Shown here: piece by piece, positions 53,623 to 61,907 of the stretch
Numbering within the stretch: position 1 is the stretch's first letter
Layout of the letters: the number at the start of each line of letters is the position of its first letter
NCBI GenBank assembly: GCA_002690655.1
Contig: NZFL01000025.1
Coordinates: 19,989-83,988, forward strand
Origin: Pedosphaera sp.
GTDB lineage: Bacteria > Verrucomicrobiota > Verrucomicrobiia > Limisphaerales > AAA164-E04
Direction of reading: 5' to 3'
Length of the DNA stretch: 64,000 nucleotides
Notes under the pieces: model-generated
Seen by the model: the letters and a program-made list of their open reading frames with translations, nothing else
Database searches by the model: none
What the model was told of the DNA's origin: nothing
Made by a program: the position numbers and the translations under genes

Positions 53623-53656
53623 AAAAAAGGCGGTCCATTACGGGCCGCCTTTTTTT
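53623..53656 (+). terminator. Intrinsic terminator of fba
   Basis: AAAAAAGGCGGTCC (from 53623) pairs with GGGCCGCCTTTTTTT (to 53656), with one T-G pair and a loop of ATTAC. It starts 20 bp after the fba stop. A-run, GC stem and T-run make it effective in both directions, so it may also end the convergent YaeQ transcript. Confidence 0.92.
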
Positions 53657-53765
53657 GTAATAATCAACTGGTATGATCAGCGCTGGGGTTTCTCATCATT
53701 GGCATGGTTGATTCCAATGATAGTATTCTCAGCCGATGGGGATCGGGCGTCTCGGCGGGGTGGTT

Positions 53766-54317
53766 TCAGTAATCCAGAACGCCATAGGTAGAATCGAACC
53801 ACAGTCCGTTGAAATCAAACTGCATGACAGGAGGACTGGCTTCTCCGTGAATCCAGGTGAGCGTGTTTTTACGATTCAGGTGTTCGCTGATCTCGTCCAC
53901 TAATTCCTGATCAAAATGGAGTATGCTGAATCTGCCTTGTCTGAGTTTGTTTCGCTTCAATGCTGCAAAAGCCTCTTCAGCCAGAGATTCAGATGAAACA
54001 GTGATGACCCATTTGCTTAAAGGTGTTTTGGTGGCGACTTTTTTGATCCTTTTGAAATCCTCTGGCTGACATTCACCCCATAATTCGCATTCACCTTGCA
54101 GGTTCCATTTTCCAAATGAAGGTTGGTAGGGTGTATCTTCGTTCAAGGGCTGTCCATTGATCTGGAGGTTTTCTTCAAAGAGCACCGCGTAGGATAAAAG
54201 TCGGAGTGTCAAATGAACGGCTTCTTCCCATCCATGCCGAACCATTTCAATTTGATTCGGTAGCTGACGAGTTGGATCATGACTTTTGAGATCAACGTGG
54301 TAATGAAAGCCCTTCAT
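53766..54317 (-). CDS. YaeQ family protein
   Basis: 183 residues from ATG 54317. The family pattern is clear: HDPTRQLPNQIEMVRHGWEE, HLTLRLLSYAVLFEENLQI, GECELWGECQPEDFKRIKKV, PLSKWVITVSSESLAEEA and a terminal QFDFNGLWFDSTYGVLDY. YaeQ proteins have a PD-(D/E)xK nuclease-like fold by structure. Their function is uncertain (E. coli YaeQ was first linked to transcription elongation, then disputed). It is cytoplasmic, has no signal, and lies alone between the fba terminator and the sulfatase. The exact nuclease residues cannot be assigned from one sequence. Confidence 0.8.
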   Translation of the reverse strand: MKGFHYHVDLKSHDPTRQLPNQIEMVRHGWEEAVHLTLRLLSYAVLFEENLQINGQPLNEDTPYQPSFGKWNLQGECELWGECQPEDFKRIKKVATKTPLSKWVITVSSESLAEEAFAALKRNKLRQGRFSILHFDQELVDEISEHLNRKNTLTWIHGEASPPVMQFDFNGLWFDSTYGVLDY

Positions 54318-54374
54318 TTGTTTTTAACCAGCGACTTCTGCGCAGTGCAGCAGGTTAACTGGAGTGGTACATAG

Positions 54375-54406
54375 CAAACGCCTCTCCGAAAGGGAAGAGG
54401 CGTTTG
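54375..54406. terminator. Perfect 11 bp hairpin between YaeQ and sulfatase genes
   Basis: CAAACGCCTCT (54375-54385) and AGAGGCGTTTG (54396-54406) pair perfectly with a 10 nt loop. It lies after the sulfatase stop (54512) and before the YaeQ start (54317), both minus strand, so it is well placed to end sulfatase transcription. The minus side lacks a T run; the plus side has TCTT. Termination is likely but not certain. Confidence 0.6.
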
Positions 54407-54511
54407 TCTTAAAACGTCCAATCCCATGAATCATTGTGCTCATCCCATCCTTACTCGATAAAACTTTTGTCTGATAAGGGGAGAAGGATTCTTGTTCCAA
54501 TCATCTGAAAG

Positions 54512-55894
54512 TCACTGTATCAGTCTCATCGGCATCCGTGCACGGTTCTCCTTCAACCATGTTTGAAGCGACTGTTGAAGCGCAGCAGCCTTTGAACTGT
54601 GGATCGGGGCCAGATTGTTCTTTTCTTCCAGATCCTCTTTCAGATTGTAGAGTTCTATTGAATCATCATCGTAGAATTGGATGAGTTTGAAATCGCCACT
54701 CCGAACGGCGCTTCCCAATCGGTTGTTTTTGTGGAAAGCATAATTTGGATAGTGGAAGAACACGTTCCTGCGATTAAGCTGTTCTTTTCCTTTCAGCATG
54801 GGAATCAGACTCACACCATCACTGACCCCTCCCAGGGGTAGTCTTACATCTGCAGCCTCCAGTAAAGTGGGGAATAAGTCCGTGCTGATGACAGGCGTGT
54901 TGGATACTGCGTTGGGCTTGATGTGGCCAGGCCATCGAATCATCCACGGAACTCGGATGCCACCCTCATAGAGATAACCCTTATTGGAGCGAAGAGGTGT
55001 ATTTTCGAAGAGTGATCCGTTGTCTGATGTAAAAACAACCAGCGTATTGGATCGCTCTCCCATGGCGTCCAGGTGTTCAAGCACTCTTCCAATAGCCGTG
55101 TCCATGCCTTCTATCATGGCCATGTAATCGGGGCGTTTCACGCCTGCCCGTTTTTTATATTTTTCGATCAGGTGTTGGGGGGCTTGAATAGGGTAATGCA
55201 CGGAGTAGTTCCACCAGCAGAGAAAGAACGGTTCATCCCGTTTTTGATCCATGAATGAAATGCATTCGTCCGCCAATCTTTCAGGGAGGTAATCACCCTC
55301 CTTGCGTGGGGAAATGTTTGGAATGCGGTAAGGTTCAAAGTAACTGGGAGGTCCCCCGTAACTGCAGCCGCCGACATTCAGGTCAAACCCTTGAAACTCG
55401 GGACGTAATCTAGGCTCAAGTGGACCTTCCGAGTCTTTGTCTCTGGTGTGAGAAAGGTGCCATTTTCCAATGAATCCAGTCGCATATCCTGCCTCCTGTA
55501 AATACTCGGCCAATGTTTTGTACTGAAGTCCAAGATGTGTCGTCCATTCGGCTCCTTTCAGATTGGAGTTTTCAGGAATGTGTTCGGGATTACCCGGTGC
55601 GTGATTGGTGATGTGCAATCGGGCTGGTGAAACACCGGTCATGATGGCAGCTCGCGTTGGAGTGCAGACAGGGGCGGCTGCGTAGCCATCGGTGAAGCGA
55701 ATGCCTTCCGACGCCAATTGATCCAAATGGGGGGTATCCAATAAACCATTCCCCTGACAATGAAGATCCATCCATCCCAAATCATCGGCCATGATCAATA
55801 CAATGTTGGGACGATCATCGGTGAAACCTGAAACCGAGCCCCAAAGCAGTGTGGCGCAATAAAAAGCATGCTTGAAGCGAGTGATCAGAGACAT
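54512..55894 (-). CDS. Exported sulfatase (arylsulfatase type)
   Basis: 460 residues with an N-terminal signal peptide (HAFYCATLLWGSVSG). It is a type I sulfatase of the alkaline phosphatase superfamily. The signature CTPTR in APVCTPTRAAIMTG holds the Cys converted to formylglycine (near residue 76). Metal ligands are RPNIVLIMADDLGWMD (Asp-Asp) and VFTSDNGSLFENTP (Asp-Asn). GKWHLSHTRD supplies the basic residues. Such enzymes remove sulfate from polysaccharides or glycans and are abundant in marine PVC bacteria. The formylglycine-generating enzyme is not in the window. It is followed by a hairpin. The preceding DUF1501-DUF1553 pair is on the same strand. Confidence 0.94.
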   Translation of the reverse strand: MSLITRFKHAFYCATLLWGSVSGFTDDRPNIVLIMADDLGWMDLHCQGNGLLDTPHLDQLASEGIRFTDGYAAAPVCTPTRAAIMTGVSPARLHITNHAPGNPEHIPENSNLKGAEWTTHLGLQYKTLAEYLQEAGYATGFIGKWHLSHTRDKDSEGPLEPRLRPEFQGFDLNVGGCSYGGPPSYFEPYRIPNISPRKEGDYLPERLADECISFMDQKRDEPFFLCWWNYSVHYPIQAPQHLIEKYKKRAGVKRPDYMAMIEGMDTAIGRVLEHLDAMGERSNTLVVFTSDNGSLFENTPLRSNKGYLYEGGIRVPWMIRWPGHIKPNAVSNTPVISTDLFPTLLEAADVRLPLGGVSDGVSLIPMLKGKEQLNRRNVFFHYPNYAFHKNNRLGSAVRSGDFKLIQFYDDDSIELYNLKEDLEEKNNLAPIHSSKAAALQQSLQTWLKENRARMPMRLIQ

Positions 55895-56032
55895 GTTTAC
55901 ATGTTGATGGAAGATGGCCGGAGAAGCAATTGAAGGATCAGTAATTTTTGTTACAGCTGATGGACTGAAGTATGTCGAATGAAGTTTCAGCCCAATATGG
56001 ATAGAGGAGTGGAGTTACTTCTGATCAATCAA

Positions 56033-57451
56033 CTATGCCAGAATGCTTTTCAACACATGCCCGTGCACATCGGTGAGGCGTCTGTCCAGTCCATTGTGAC
56101 GATAAGTCAAGCGTTCGTGGTCAATGCCAAGCAAGTGCAACATAGTAGCATGCAGATCGTAGCACCAGATCGGGGATTCTGTTTTCCAACCCCATGGATC
56201 GCTTTGCCCGATACGGGTTCCAGGCCGAATGCCTCCTCCTGCCAACCAGGAAACAAAGGTGCCACCGTTGTGATCACGACCTGAAGTGCCTTGAGTAAAA
56301 GGCATGCGCCCAAATTCGGTGGTCCAGATGACAAGGGTGTCGTCGAGTAGCCCCGTTGATTTTAAATCCTTGATGAAACCTGTGATGGGTTGGTCAACCT
56401 GTCTCGCAATCCAGGGTAGCTCCGTATGAATGTTGGAGTGGTTGTCCCAATTGTTCTTTGGACCTCCAGCTCCGCTCCATATTTGTATGAAGCGTACATC
56501 GCGCTCGAGCATGCGCCTTGCAATCAGACAGCGTGTGCCGAAGTCTCGTGTTTCATCTGCCTCCAAACCGTAGAGGGATTTCACGGAGGCGCTCTCACGG
56601 TTCAGATCAAAAAGTTCAGGAGCCAGCAGCTGCAATCTTGCGGCGTCCTCGTAGGATTGCATCCTGGACTCCATCCGAAGATCTCCACCGGATGCAGCGA
56701 GATGTGAATGATTCAACTTTTTCAGTAAACTCAAACCATCCGATTCGCTTTGATCGGTGATTTCCTTGATCGTTGGAGGGGGACTCAAAAAGGGGACCGG
56801 AGTCTCGCTTGAAGGTTGAATGACGGTTCCCGTGTGTTTTGCAGGTAAAAAGCCTGAGGAGAAATTGCCCTGATTATTGTAAGGCAGCCCCCTGGGGTCC
56901 GGCATGACGACGAATTCCGGCAGATTGCGGTTCAGTTTACCCAGTGCATAACTAACCCACGAGCCTGCACATGGAAATCCCGGCAACGAAAAACCGGTGT
57001 TTTGCATGAAACTCGCAACGCCGTGCACGTTGCTGGTGGATTGCATGGACATGAGGAACGACAAGTCATCCACCATACCGCTCATGTGTGGAAAGACATC
57101 ACTTACCCATTGCCCGCATTGCCCATGCTGCTTGAATTCGAAGGGACTGTCCATGACCTTGAAACCGGGTGAATTGGTCACGGATTCCACCAATTGTCCT
57201 TCGCCTGGATTGAATCGCTGACCGTGCATAGGTTTCAACGCAGGTTTGTAGTCAAAGGTATCCATGGGGCTTACACCACCATTCATGAATAATTGAACTA
57301 CCCGCTTGATGCGGGGCCTGTGGTGAACGTAATCACCAACATGGGGTTGAGTGGCTTCCTCAGCCAAGAGGCTGTTCAGGGCCAATCCACCAAAACCTCC
57401 CCCCAGGGTATTGAGGAAATCACGTCGCTGCATGGCTTTTGAAATACTCAT
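56033..57451 (-). CDS. Tat-exported DUF1501 protein
   Basis: 472 residues from ATG 57451; the track start at 57493 is inside the upstream gene. An ATGA overlap with the DUF1553 stop (57448-57451) fixes the start and implies coupling. The N-terminus has a Tat signal, MQRRDFLNTLGGGFGG. DUF1501 is a sulfatase-like fold of the alkaline phosphatase superfamily: VVQLFMNGGVSPMDTFDYKP, GVSVMPDPR-like EFVVMPDPRGLPYN, HSNIHTELPWIARQVDQ, LVIWTTEFGRMPFTQG, RDHNGGTFVSWLAGGG and DLHATMLHLLGIDHERL. Function unknown. DUF1501 and DUF1549/DUF1553 genes are commonly adjacent in PVC genomes, so the two products probably work together outside the cytoplasm. Confidence 0.92.
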   Translation of the reverse strand: MSISKAMQRRDFLNTLGGGFGGLALNSLLAEEATQPHVGDYVHHRPRIKRVVQLFMNGGVSPMDTFDYKPALKPMHGQRFNPGEGQLVESVTNSPGFKVMDSPFEFKQHGQCGQWVSDVFPHMSGMVDDLSFLMSMQSTSNVHGVASFMQNTGFSLPGFPCAGSWVSYALGKLNRNLPEFVVMPDPRGLPYNNQGNFSSGFLPAKHTGTVIQPSSETPVPFLSPPPTIKEITDQSESDGLSLLKKLNHSHLAASGGDLRMESRMQSYEDAARLQLLAPELFDLNRESASVKSLYGLEADETRDFGTRCLIARRMLERDVRFIQIWSGAGGPKNNWDNHSNIHTELPWIARQVDQPITGFIKDLKSTGLLDDTLVIWTTEFGRMPFTQGTSGRDHNGGTFVSWLAGGGIRPGTRIGQSDPWGWKTESPIWCYDLHATMLHLLGIDHERLTYRHNGLDRRLTDVHGHVLKSILA

Positions 57452-60147
57452 TCTATAAACATGAACGCATTGCTGTTGAATAAAAAACGACATGCATTTG
57501 CCAGGCTGTGTTGGCTTGTGTATTCAGAAAAAATTAACATTTCCTCAGGGGTGGGATCCCTCAACAAAGCCTTGCGGAAAAGAGCGGTGATACTTGAGGG
57601 AACCTTCGCGTAATCTTGGTTCAGTGTCTCGGAGAGTCGTTGCCCCATATAAATCACGAATTCATCGTTCATGAGTGCCAGTGCCTGCAATGGCCCCATG
57701 GATACGGTCCGTTTTGGGGTCCAGCTGGATGCATCCGGACAATCCATCGCCTGCATGAATGGATCTGGAAGTGTGCGGAACAAAAAGCGATAGATACTGC
57801 GCCGTGTCATTGCGGATTCGCCGGGGGCAAAGCCTTTGTAGTCGACAATGGGAGTCACATGAATGCCCGGACGCATGTTGAATTGTTTGACTGAAGGGCC
57901 TCCCATCTCGGTCGCCAGATCCTGCGATAAAGCCAGGAGTGTGTCTCGAAATGATTCAGCATCCAGGCGTCTCGGTGACATGCGCCAGTAGTATTGATTA
58001 CTCGCATCGATCTCGGCTGCTGCGTCTCTGAATGTGGCACTTTGCTGATAGGTGCTGCTTTTGAGAATAAGTCGATGAAGGTGTTTCAGCGAACCATTCG
58101 AGTCACGAAGCTCGCAGGCCAACCAGTCCAGAAGCTCAGGATGAGTGGGTGCTTGCCCGCTATGGCCCAGGTCATTGGGAGTGCCCGCCAGGGGAGATCC
58201 GAAATGATGCTGCCAGATCCGGTTTGCCATGGATCGCCAGAATAATCCGTTGCGAGGATGACTGATCCATTCTGCCAGAGTGAGTCGACGTTCGCTCTCC
58301 TGACTCAGTTCTCTCTCATTTGGATTCCATGGGATATCCTTCAGCTGTGACAAGGCACCAGGAAGCATGATTTCTCTTGGGGACTGGATGTCTCCACGTA
58401 TCAGTTTGCGAACTTCGCGGGGACCCAGTGAAGGTTTGAAATTACCCGCCGAATCAAAGAATCTGGTTGCTGCATAAACCTGCGATGCAGGAGGAAGCTC
58501 ATTCAACTTTTGGTTCCAATGTTCCAGAGTGGCGTGACGTGAAAGTGTGAGTTGCTGGACTCTTGTGCGCTGATCCTCTGGCGTTGAAAATGCCTTGTCG
58601 AGTTCAGCCTCAAGGAATGGTTGGATGTCCTGCCTTGCTGCATCGGTCAATGAAACTCGGCAGCGACCGATCCAGAGGGCCTCCTTGTGATAGTGCTGCA
58701 GTTCAATTTTGATCTGGCCTCCTTTCTGAATAAGTGTCTCCGGGCTTAATTCGAAAAAGCAGCGATGAGCCGTACCGGTTTGAGGGAGGATGCCCCAGGT
58801 GGTCTCGTTGTCGTTATCGATCAAATATCGAACCGAAGTGCTATGCTCACTGAAATCGTTTTGAGGCTGCTGTAATGGGACTTGAACCCAGGGGGTCGTG
58901 GGGTCGGGGCGAGTGAATACCTTGAATTCACTCAATCTGAAATTGCCGTTGGATGCCCAGCCGGGTCCTTGATTGGGGAGACGATCGTCCGGGAGCACTT
59001 CCAGTTGAATGGCAGTAGGTTTTGTGTAAGGAGAGCTGAATGTCCAGGCAAGCAGGCCTTGATCACTCGTGGGTTTTGGGAAAAAGAGTGAGTGGTCCTT
59101 GGGCTGGAAGGAGGCTTTTGAGGCGGACTCTTCTGCGAAGTCTGGAACGCTGAAGGTCCACCGATCCAACACGCTCTGACGTGAATCATTCCAACGATCG
59201 ATACGGGCCTTCGCATGCTGATTCAATAATTCACCTTCAGGGTATCTGTTCGCAAGCAAATCGGTCTTTTGAGACAACAAGGTCTGTCGTTTTTGGTGGA
59301 TATCATTGTCGCGGTCAAACGGTCGATTGTTGCGATCCACTCCTGCAAATACCGCTTGTAAAGAGTAGTAGTCTTCAATGGATATCGGATCAAACTTGTG
59401 ATCGTGGCACCTTGCACAATGGACCGTGAGCCCGAGAAATGTGGACATCGTGGTCGTGATCATGTCGTCACGGTCGAGGTATTGCGCGACTTTTTTATCA
59501 AGTGTTCCATCCTGAATGCCCATTTGTGAACTTTCATCCCAGGGCCCCGCTGCGAGAAAACCGGTGCCAATCAATGATTCAGCATTTTCTGGGCGCATCG
59601 CATCCCCTGCAATCTGTTCACGGGCAAATTGGGCATAGGGTTTGTCGTTGTTGAAGGATTGGATCAAATAGTCACGATAAGGCCAGGCATGCTCTCTCGG
59701 TGCATCCTCGTCATGCCCGTGTGTCTCAGCAAAATGGATGACGTCCATCCAGTGTCGCGCCCAGCGTTCCCCGTAATGAGGGCTTCCAAGTAACCTGTCC
59801 ACCAGCTGTGCCCAACCTTTCTCCATGCCCGTTTCGTTCAACCACTCCAGATCTTCATACAGGGGAGGTAATCCCCATACATCATTGAAGACCCTTCTCA
59901 GGAGTTGGCGATGGCTTGCTCGGGGGGAGGACTTTAATCCTTGTTGCACTTGCCTTTGATTGACGAACCAATCGATGGGGTTATTTGATTCGTTGGTGAT
60001 CGATGGTTGTGGAAGAGCAGGGCGGACCAATGGTTTCAAGGACCACAAAGTTTCAGAGGCACTTATCTTGGACAATGCAATGGCGAGAAAAACGCTACCC
60101 GCGAACCACAGCTTTGAGCGATTCAAAATAAGGGTCCAGGTTTTCAT
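57448..60147 (-). CDS. Exported DUF1549-DUF1553 protein without the PSCyt1 domain
   Basis: 899 residues from ATG 60147; the track's 60165 adds six. A signal peptide (LWFAGSVFLAIALSKISA) is followed by DUF1549: RVFNDVWGLPPLYEDLEW, HWMDVIHFAETHGHDED, and LTVHCARCHDHKFDPIS with one CxxCH. A middle beta-rich region (about 330-510) contains an F5/8-like WASNGNFRLSEFKVF. DUF1553 is C-terminal (NGLFWRSMANRIWQHHFG, THPELLDWLAC, KRTVSMGPLQALALMNDEF). Compared with the protein at 43.6-46.0 kb it lacks the N-terminal PSCyt1 cytochrome region. It overlaps the DUF1501 gene by 4 bp (ATGA). Role unknown. Confidence 0.9.
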   Translation of the reverse strand: MKTWTLILNRSKLWFAGSVFLAIALSKISASETLWSLKPLVRPALPQPSITNESNNPIDWFVNQRQVQQGLKSSPRASHRQLLRRVFNDVWGLPPLYEDLEWLNETGMEKGWAQLVDRLLGSPHYGERWARHWMDVIHFAETHGHDEDAPREHAWPYRDYLIQSFNNDKPYAQFAREQIAGDAMRPENAESLIGTGFLAAGPWDESSQMGIQDGTLDKKVAQYLDRDDMITTTMSTFLGLTVHCARCHDHKFDPISIEDYYSLQAVFAGVDRNNRPFDRDNDIHQKRQTLLSQKTDLLANRYPEGELLNQHAKARIDRWNDSRQSVLDRWTFSVPDFAEESASKASFQPKDHSLFFPKPTSDQGLLAWTFSSPYTKPTAIQLEVLPDDRLPNQGPGWASNGNFRLSEFKVFTRPDPTTPWVQVPLQQPQNDFSEHSTSVRYLIDNDNETTWGILPQTGTAHRCFFELSPETLIQKGGQIKIELQHYHKEALWIGRCRVSLTDAARQDIQPFLEAELDKAFSTPEDQRTRVQQLTLSRHATLEHWNQKLNELPPASQVYAATRFFDSAGNFKPSLGPREVRKLIRGDIQSPREIMLPGALSQLKDIPWNPNERELSQESERRLTLAEWISHPRNGLFWRSMANRIWQHHFGSPLAGTPNDLGHSGQAPTHPELLDWLACELRDSNGSLKHLHRLILKSSTYQQSATFRDAAAEIDASNQYYWRMSPRRLDAESFRDTLLALSQDLATEMGGPSVKQFNMRPGIHVTPIVDYKGFAPGESAMTRRSIYRFLFRTLPDPFMQAMDCPDASSWTPKRTVSMGPLQALALMNDEFVIYMGQRLSETLNQDYAKVPSSITALFRKALLRDPTPEEMLIFSEYTSQHSLANACRFLFNSNAFMFIE

Positions 60148-60400
60148 GAGGTAATTGCATGTCATTCTATGCCGGATACGTTTCTACGCAAGTATTCTTA
60201 GTGCTGAAAACCTGAATCTCTTTTGAATAAACCGTGGAAATGCTTTCATGGGGTGGGTTTCAAAATCTTTCGAGATTCTTCTGTGACCTATGATGAGATT
60301 TTTCATTGAACAATACGTCCTGCGAACTTGTTTATGATTATGATGGAAAGAGGGTTGTCAGCATAGCGATTGACCTTTAATCCTTGTTATCGGAAAAGCC

Positions 60401-61786
60401 ATGAAACGAATTTCAAATTTTATCGATGGGATCTGCCGACTAAATCGTGCGGTTTCCGCAGCAGCCCTTGTCTGTCTTTCCTTCACTTGCGTTGCCGATG
60501 TGCGAGTCGGCGTGTTCAAGGCCGATGTATCGCCGCCGATTGGAAGTCCACTCGCCTACAATCGATGCCAGGCCATTGGCATGCCGCTGTCAGCGCGTGG
60601 TATTGTCCTGACAGGAGCTGGGGATCCGATTGTTTTGTGCGCGGTGGATTGGATCGGGATCAGCAATGAAGGACATGACTTCTGGCGTCAGTCGCTCGCC
60701 GATGCTGCTGGAACCTCCAAATCGAGAGTGACCGTGCACACCCTGCACCAGCACGACGCCCCTCGATGTGATTTCAGTGTGGAGCGCCTGATGGAACCTT
60801 TGGGGTTGGACGGCCTGATGTTCGATCCAGCATTCGCACGTCGCGCCGTCGCACGCGTCTCTCAAGCGGCGGCGCAGGCCAAGCGAGACGCCATGGCGGT
60901 TTCCCATTTTGGTCTGGGGCAGGCGATGGTCGACCGGATCGCGTCCAATCGGCGTATTCTCGGGCCGAATGGCAAGGTCCGCGCGACGCGTTATACCGCT
61001 TGCAAAGATCCTGCTTTGCGCGCCGAACCGGAAGGCCAAATCGATCCCTTTCTGAAATCCATCAGCTTCTGGAATGGGGACTCCTTGCTGGCGGTGTTGA
61101 CCTATTACGCGACGCATCCGCAAAGTTATTATCTGACGGGTAAAGCGCATCCGGATTTTCCGGGTATGGCGCGCCAGTTGCGGGAGGCCACATTGAATGG
61201 CATCCCCCATATCCATTTCAATGGTGCTGGTGGCGACATTGGCGCCGGCAAGTATAACGACGGTGCACCTGAGAATCGTCAGACTCTGGCCACACGATTG
61301 GCCGAGGCAATGGCTTCCGCGCTCAAGGCGACGGTCAAACACCCGGCGTCTGATGATGCTTTTGGCTGGAAGACCTTGCCGGTCGTACTTCCCGCCGCTT
61401 CGCACTTGGATGAAACACGATTGTTAGCTCGTCTGGGCGATTCAGCGGAAGACCCGATTGACTTGACTTATGTCGCCAAGGATTTGACGTGGCTGCGTCG
61501 CTGCCAAAACGGCGAAGCCATTGATCTGCATTGCCTGCGTTTGGGGGAAGCTCGCGTCCTGTTCATGCCTGGAGAGCTGACCATTCCCTATCAACTTGCA
61601 GCGCAATCCATGCGCCCTGAAACATTTGTTGCCATGGCTGCCTACGGCGACTATTCGCCAGGTTATATCTGTGCAAAATCCCAGTATGGTCAGGGCGGTT
61701 ACGAAGACAGTCCCCGTGCCTCCAAGGTGGCTCCTGAAGTCGAGGATGTGCTTCTTCCCGCCATGCGGGAACTACTGGCCCGTTGA
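60401..61786 (+). CDS. Exported protein of the neutral/alkaline ceramidase-like family
   Basis: 461 residues with a signal peptide (AVSAAALVCLSFTCVADV). VGVFKADVSPPIGSPL, then IVLCAVDWIGIS, VTVHTLHQHDAPR (HxH zinc-site pattern), YYATHPQSYYLTGKAHPDFP and HIHFNGAGGDIGAGKYND follow the neutral/alkaline non-lysosomal ceramidase N-terminal domain that PVC bacteria carry in many copies. Late motifs are LFMPGELTIPYQLA and AAYGDYSPGYICAKSQYGQG. True ceramidases cleave the amide of ceramide; these bacterial relatives are mostly uncharacterised. The gene stands out by base composition: bases 60841-60900 are 44 of 60 G+C by my count, against about half in its neighbours. This suggests relatively recent acquisition. 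Confidence 0.8.
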   Translation: MKRISNFIDGICRLNRAVSAAALVCLSFTCVADVRVGVFKADVSPPIGSPLAYNRCQAIGMPLSARGIVLTGAGDPIVLCAVDWIGISNEGHDFWRQSLADAAGTSKSRVTVHTLHQHDAPRCDFSVERLMEPLGLDGLMFDPAFARRAVARVSQAAAQAKRDAMAVSHFGLGQAMVDRIASNRRILGPNGKVRATRYTACKDPALRAEPEGQIDPFLKSISFWNGDSLLAVLTYYATHPQSYYLTGKAHPDFPGMARQLREATLNGIPHIHFNGAGGDIGAGKYNDGAPENRQTLATRLAEAMASALKATVKHPASDDAFGWKTLPVVLPAASHLDETRLLARLGDSAEDPIDLTYVAKDLTWLRRCQNGEAIDLHCLRLGEARVLFMPGELTIPYQLAAQSMRPETFVAMAAYGDYSPGYICAKSQYGQGGYEDSPRASKVAPEVEDVLLPAMRELLAR

Positions 61787-61907
61787 AGTGTAGGGCATGC
61801 TATTGAGCGGATGGAATTGGGTTTTGGAAAGGTAACCGGCGCCAACGGACGCGAACCAGACATGCCACTTGCAATGATTCGGGAGGGCGGCCACCACCTT
61901 CAAGGAA

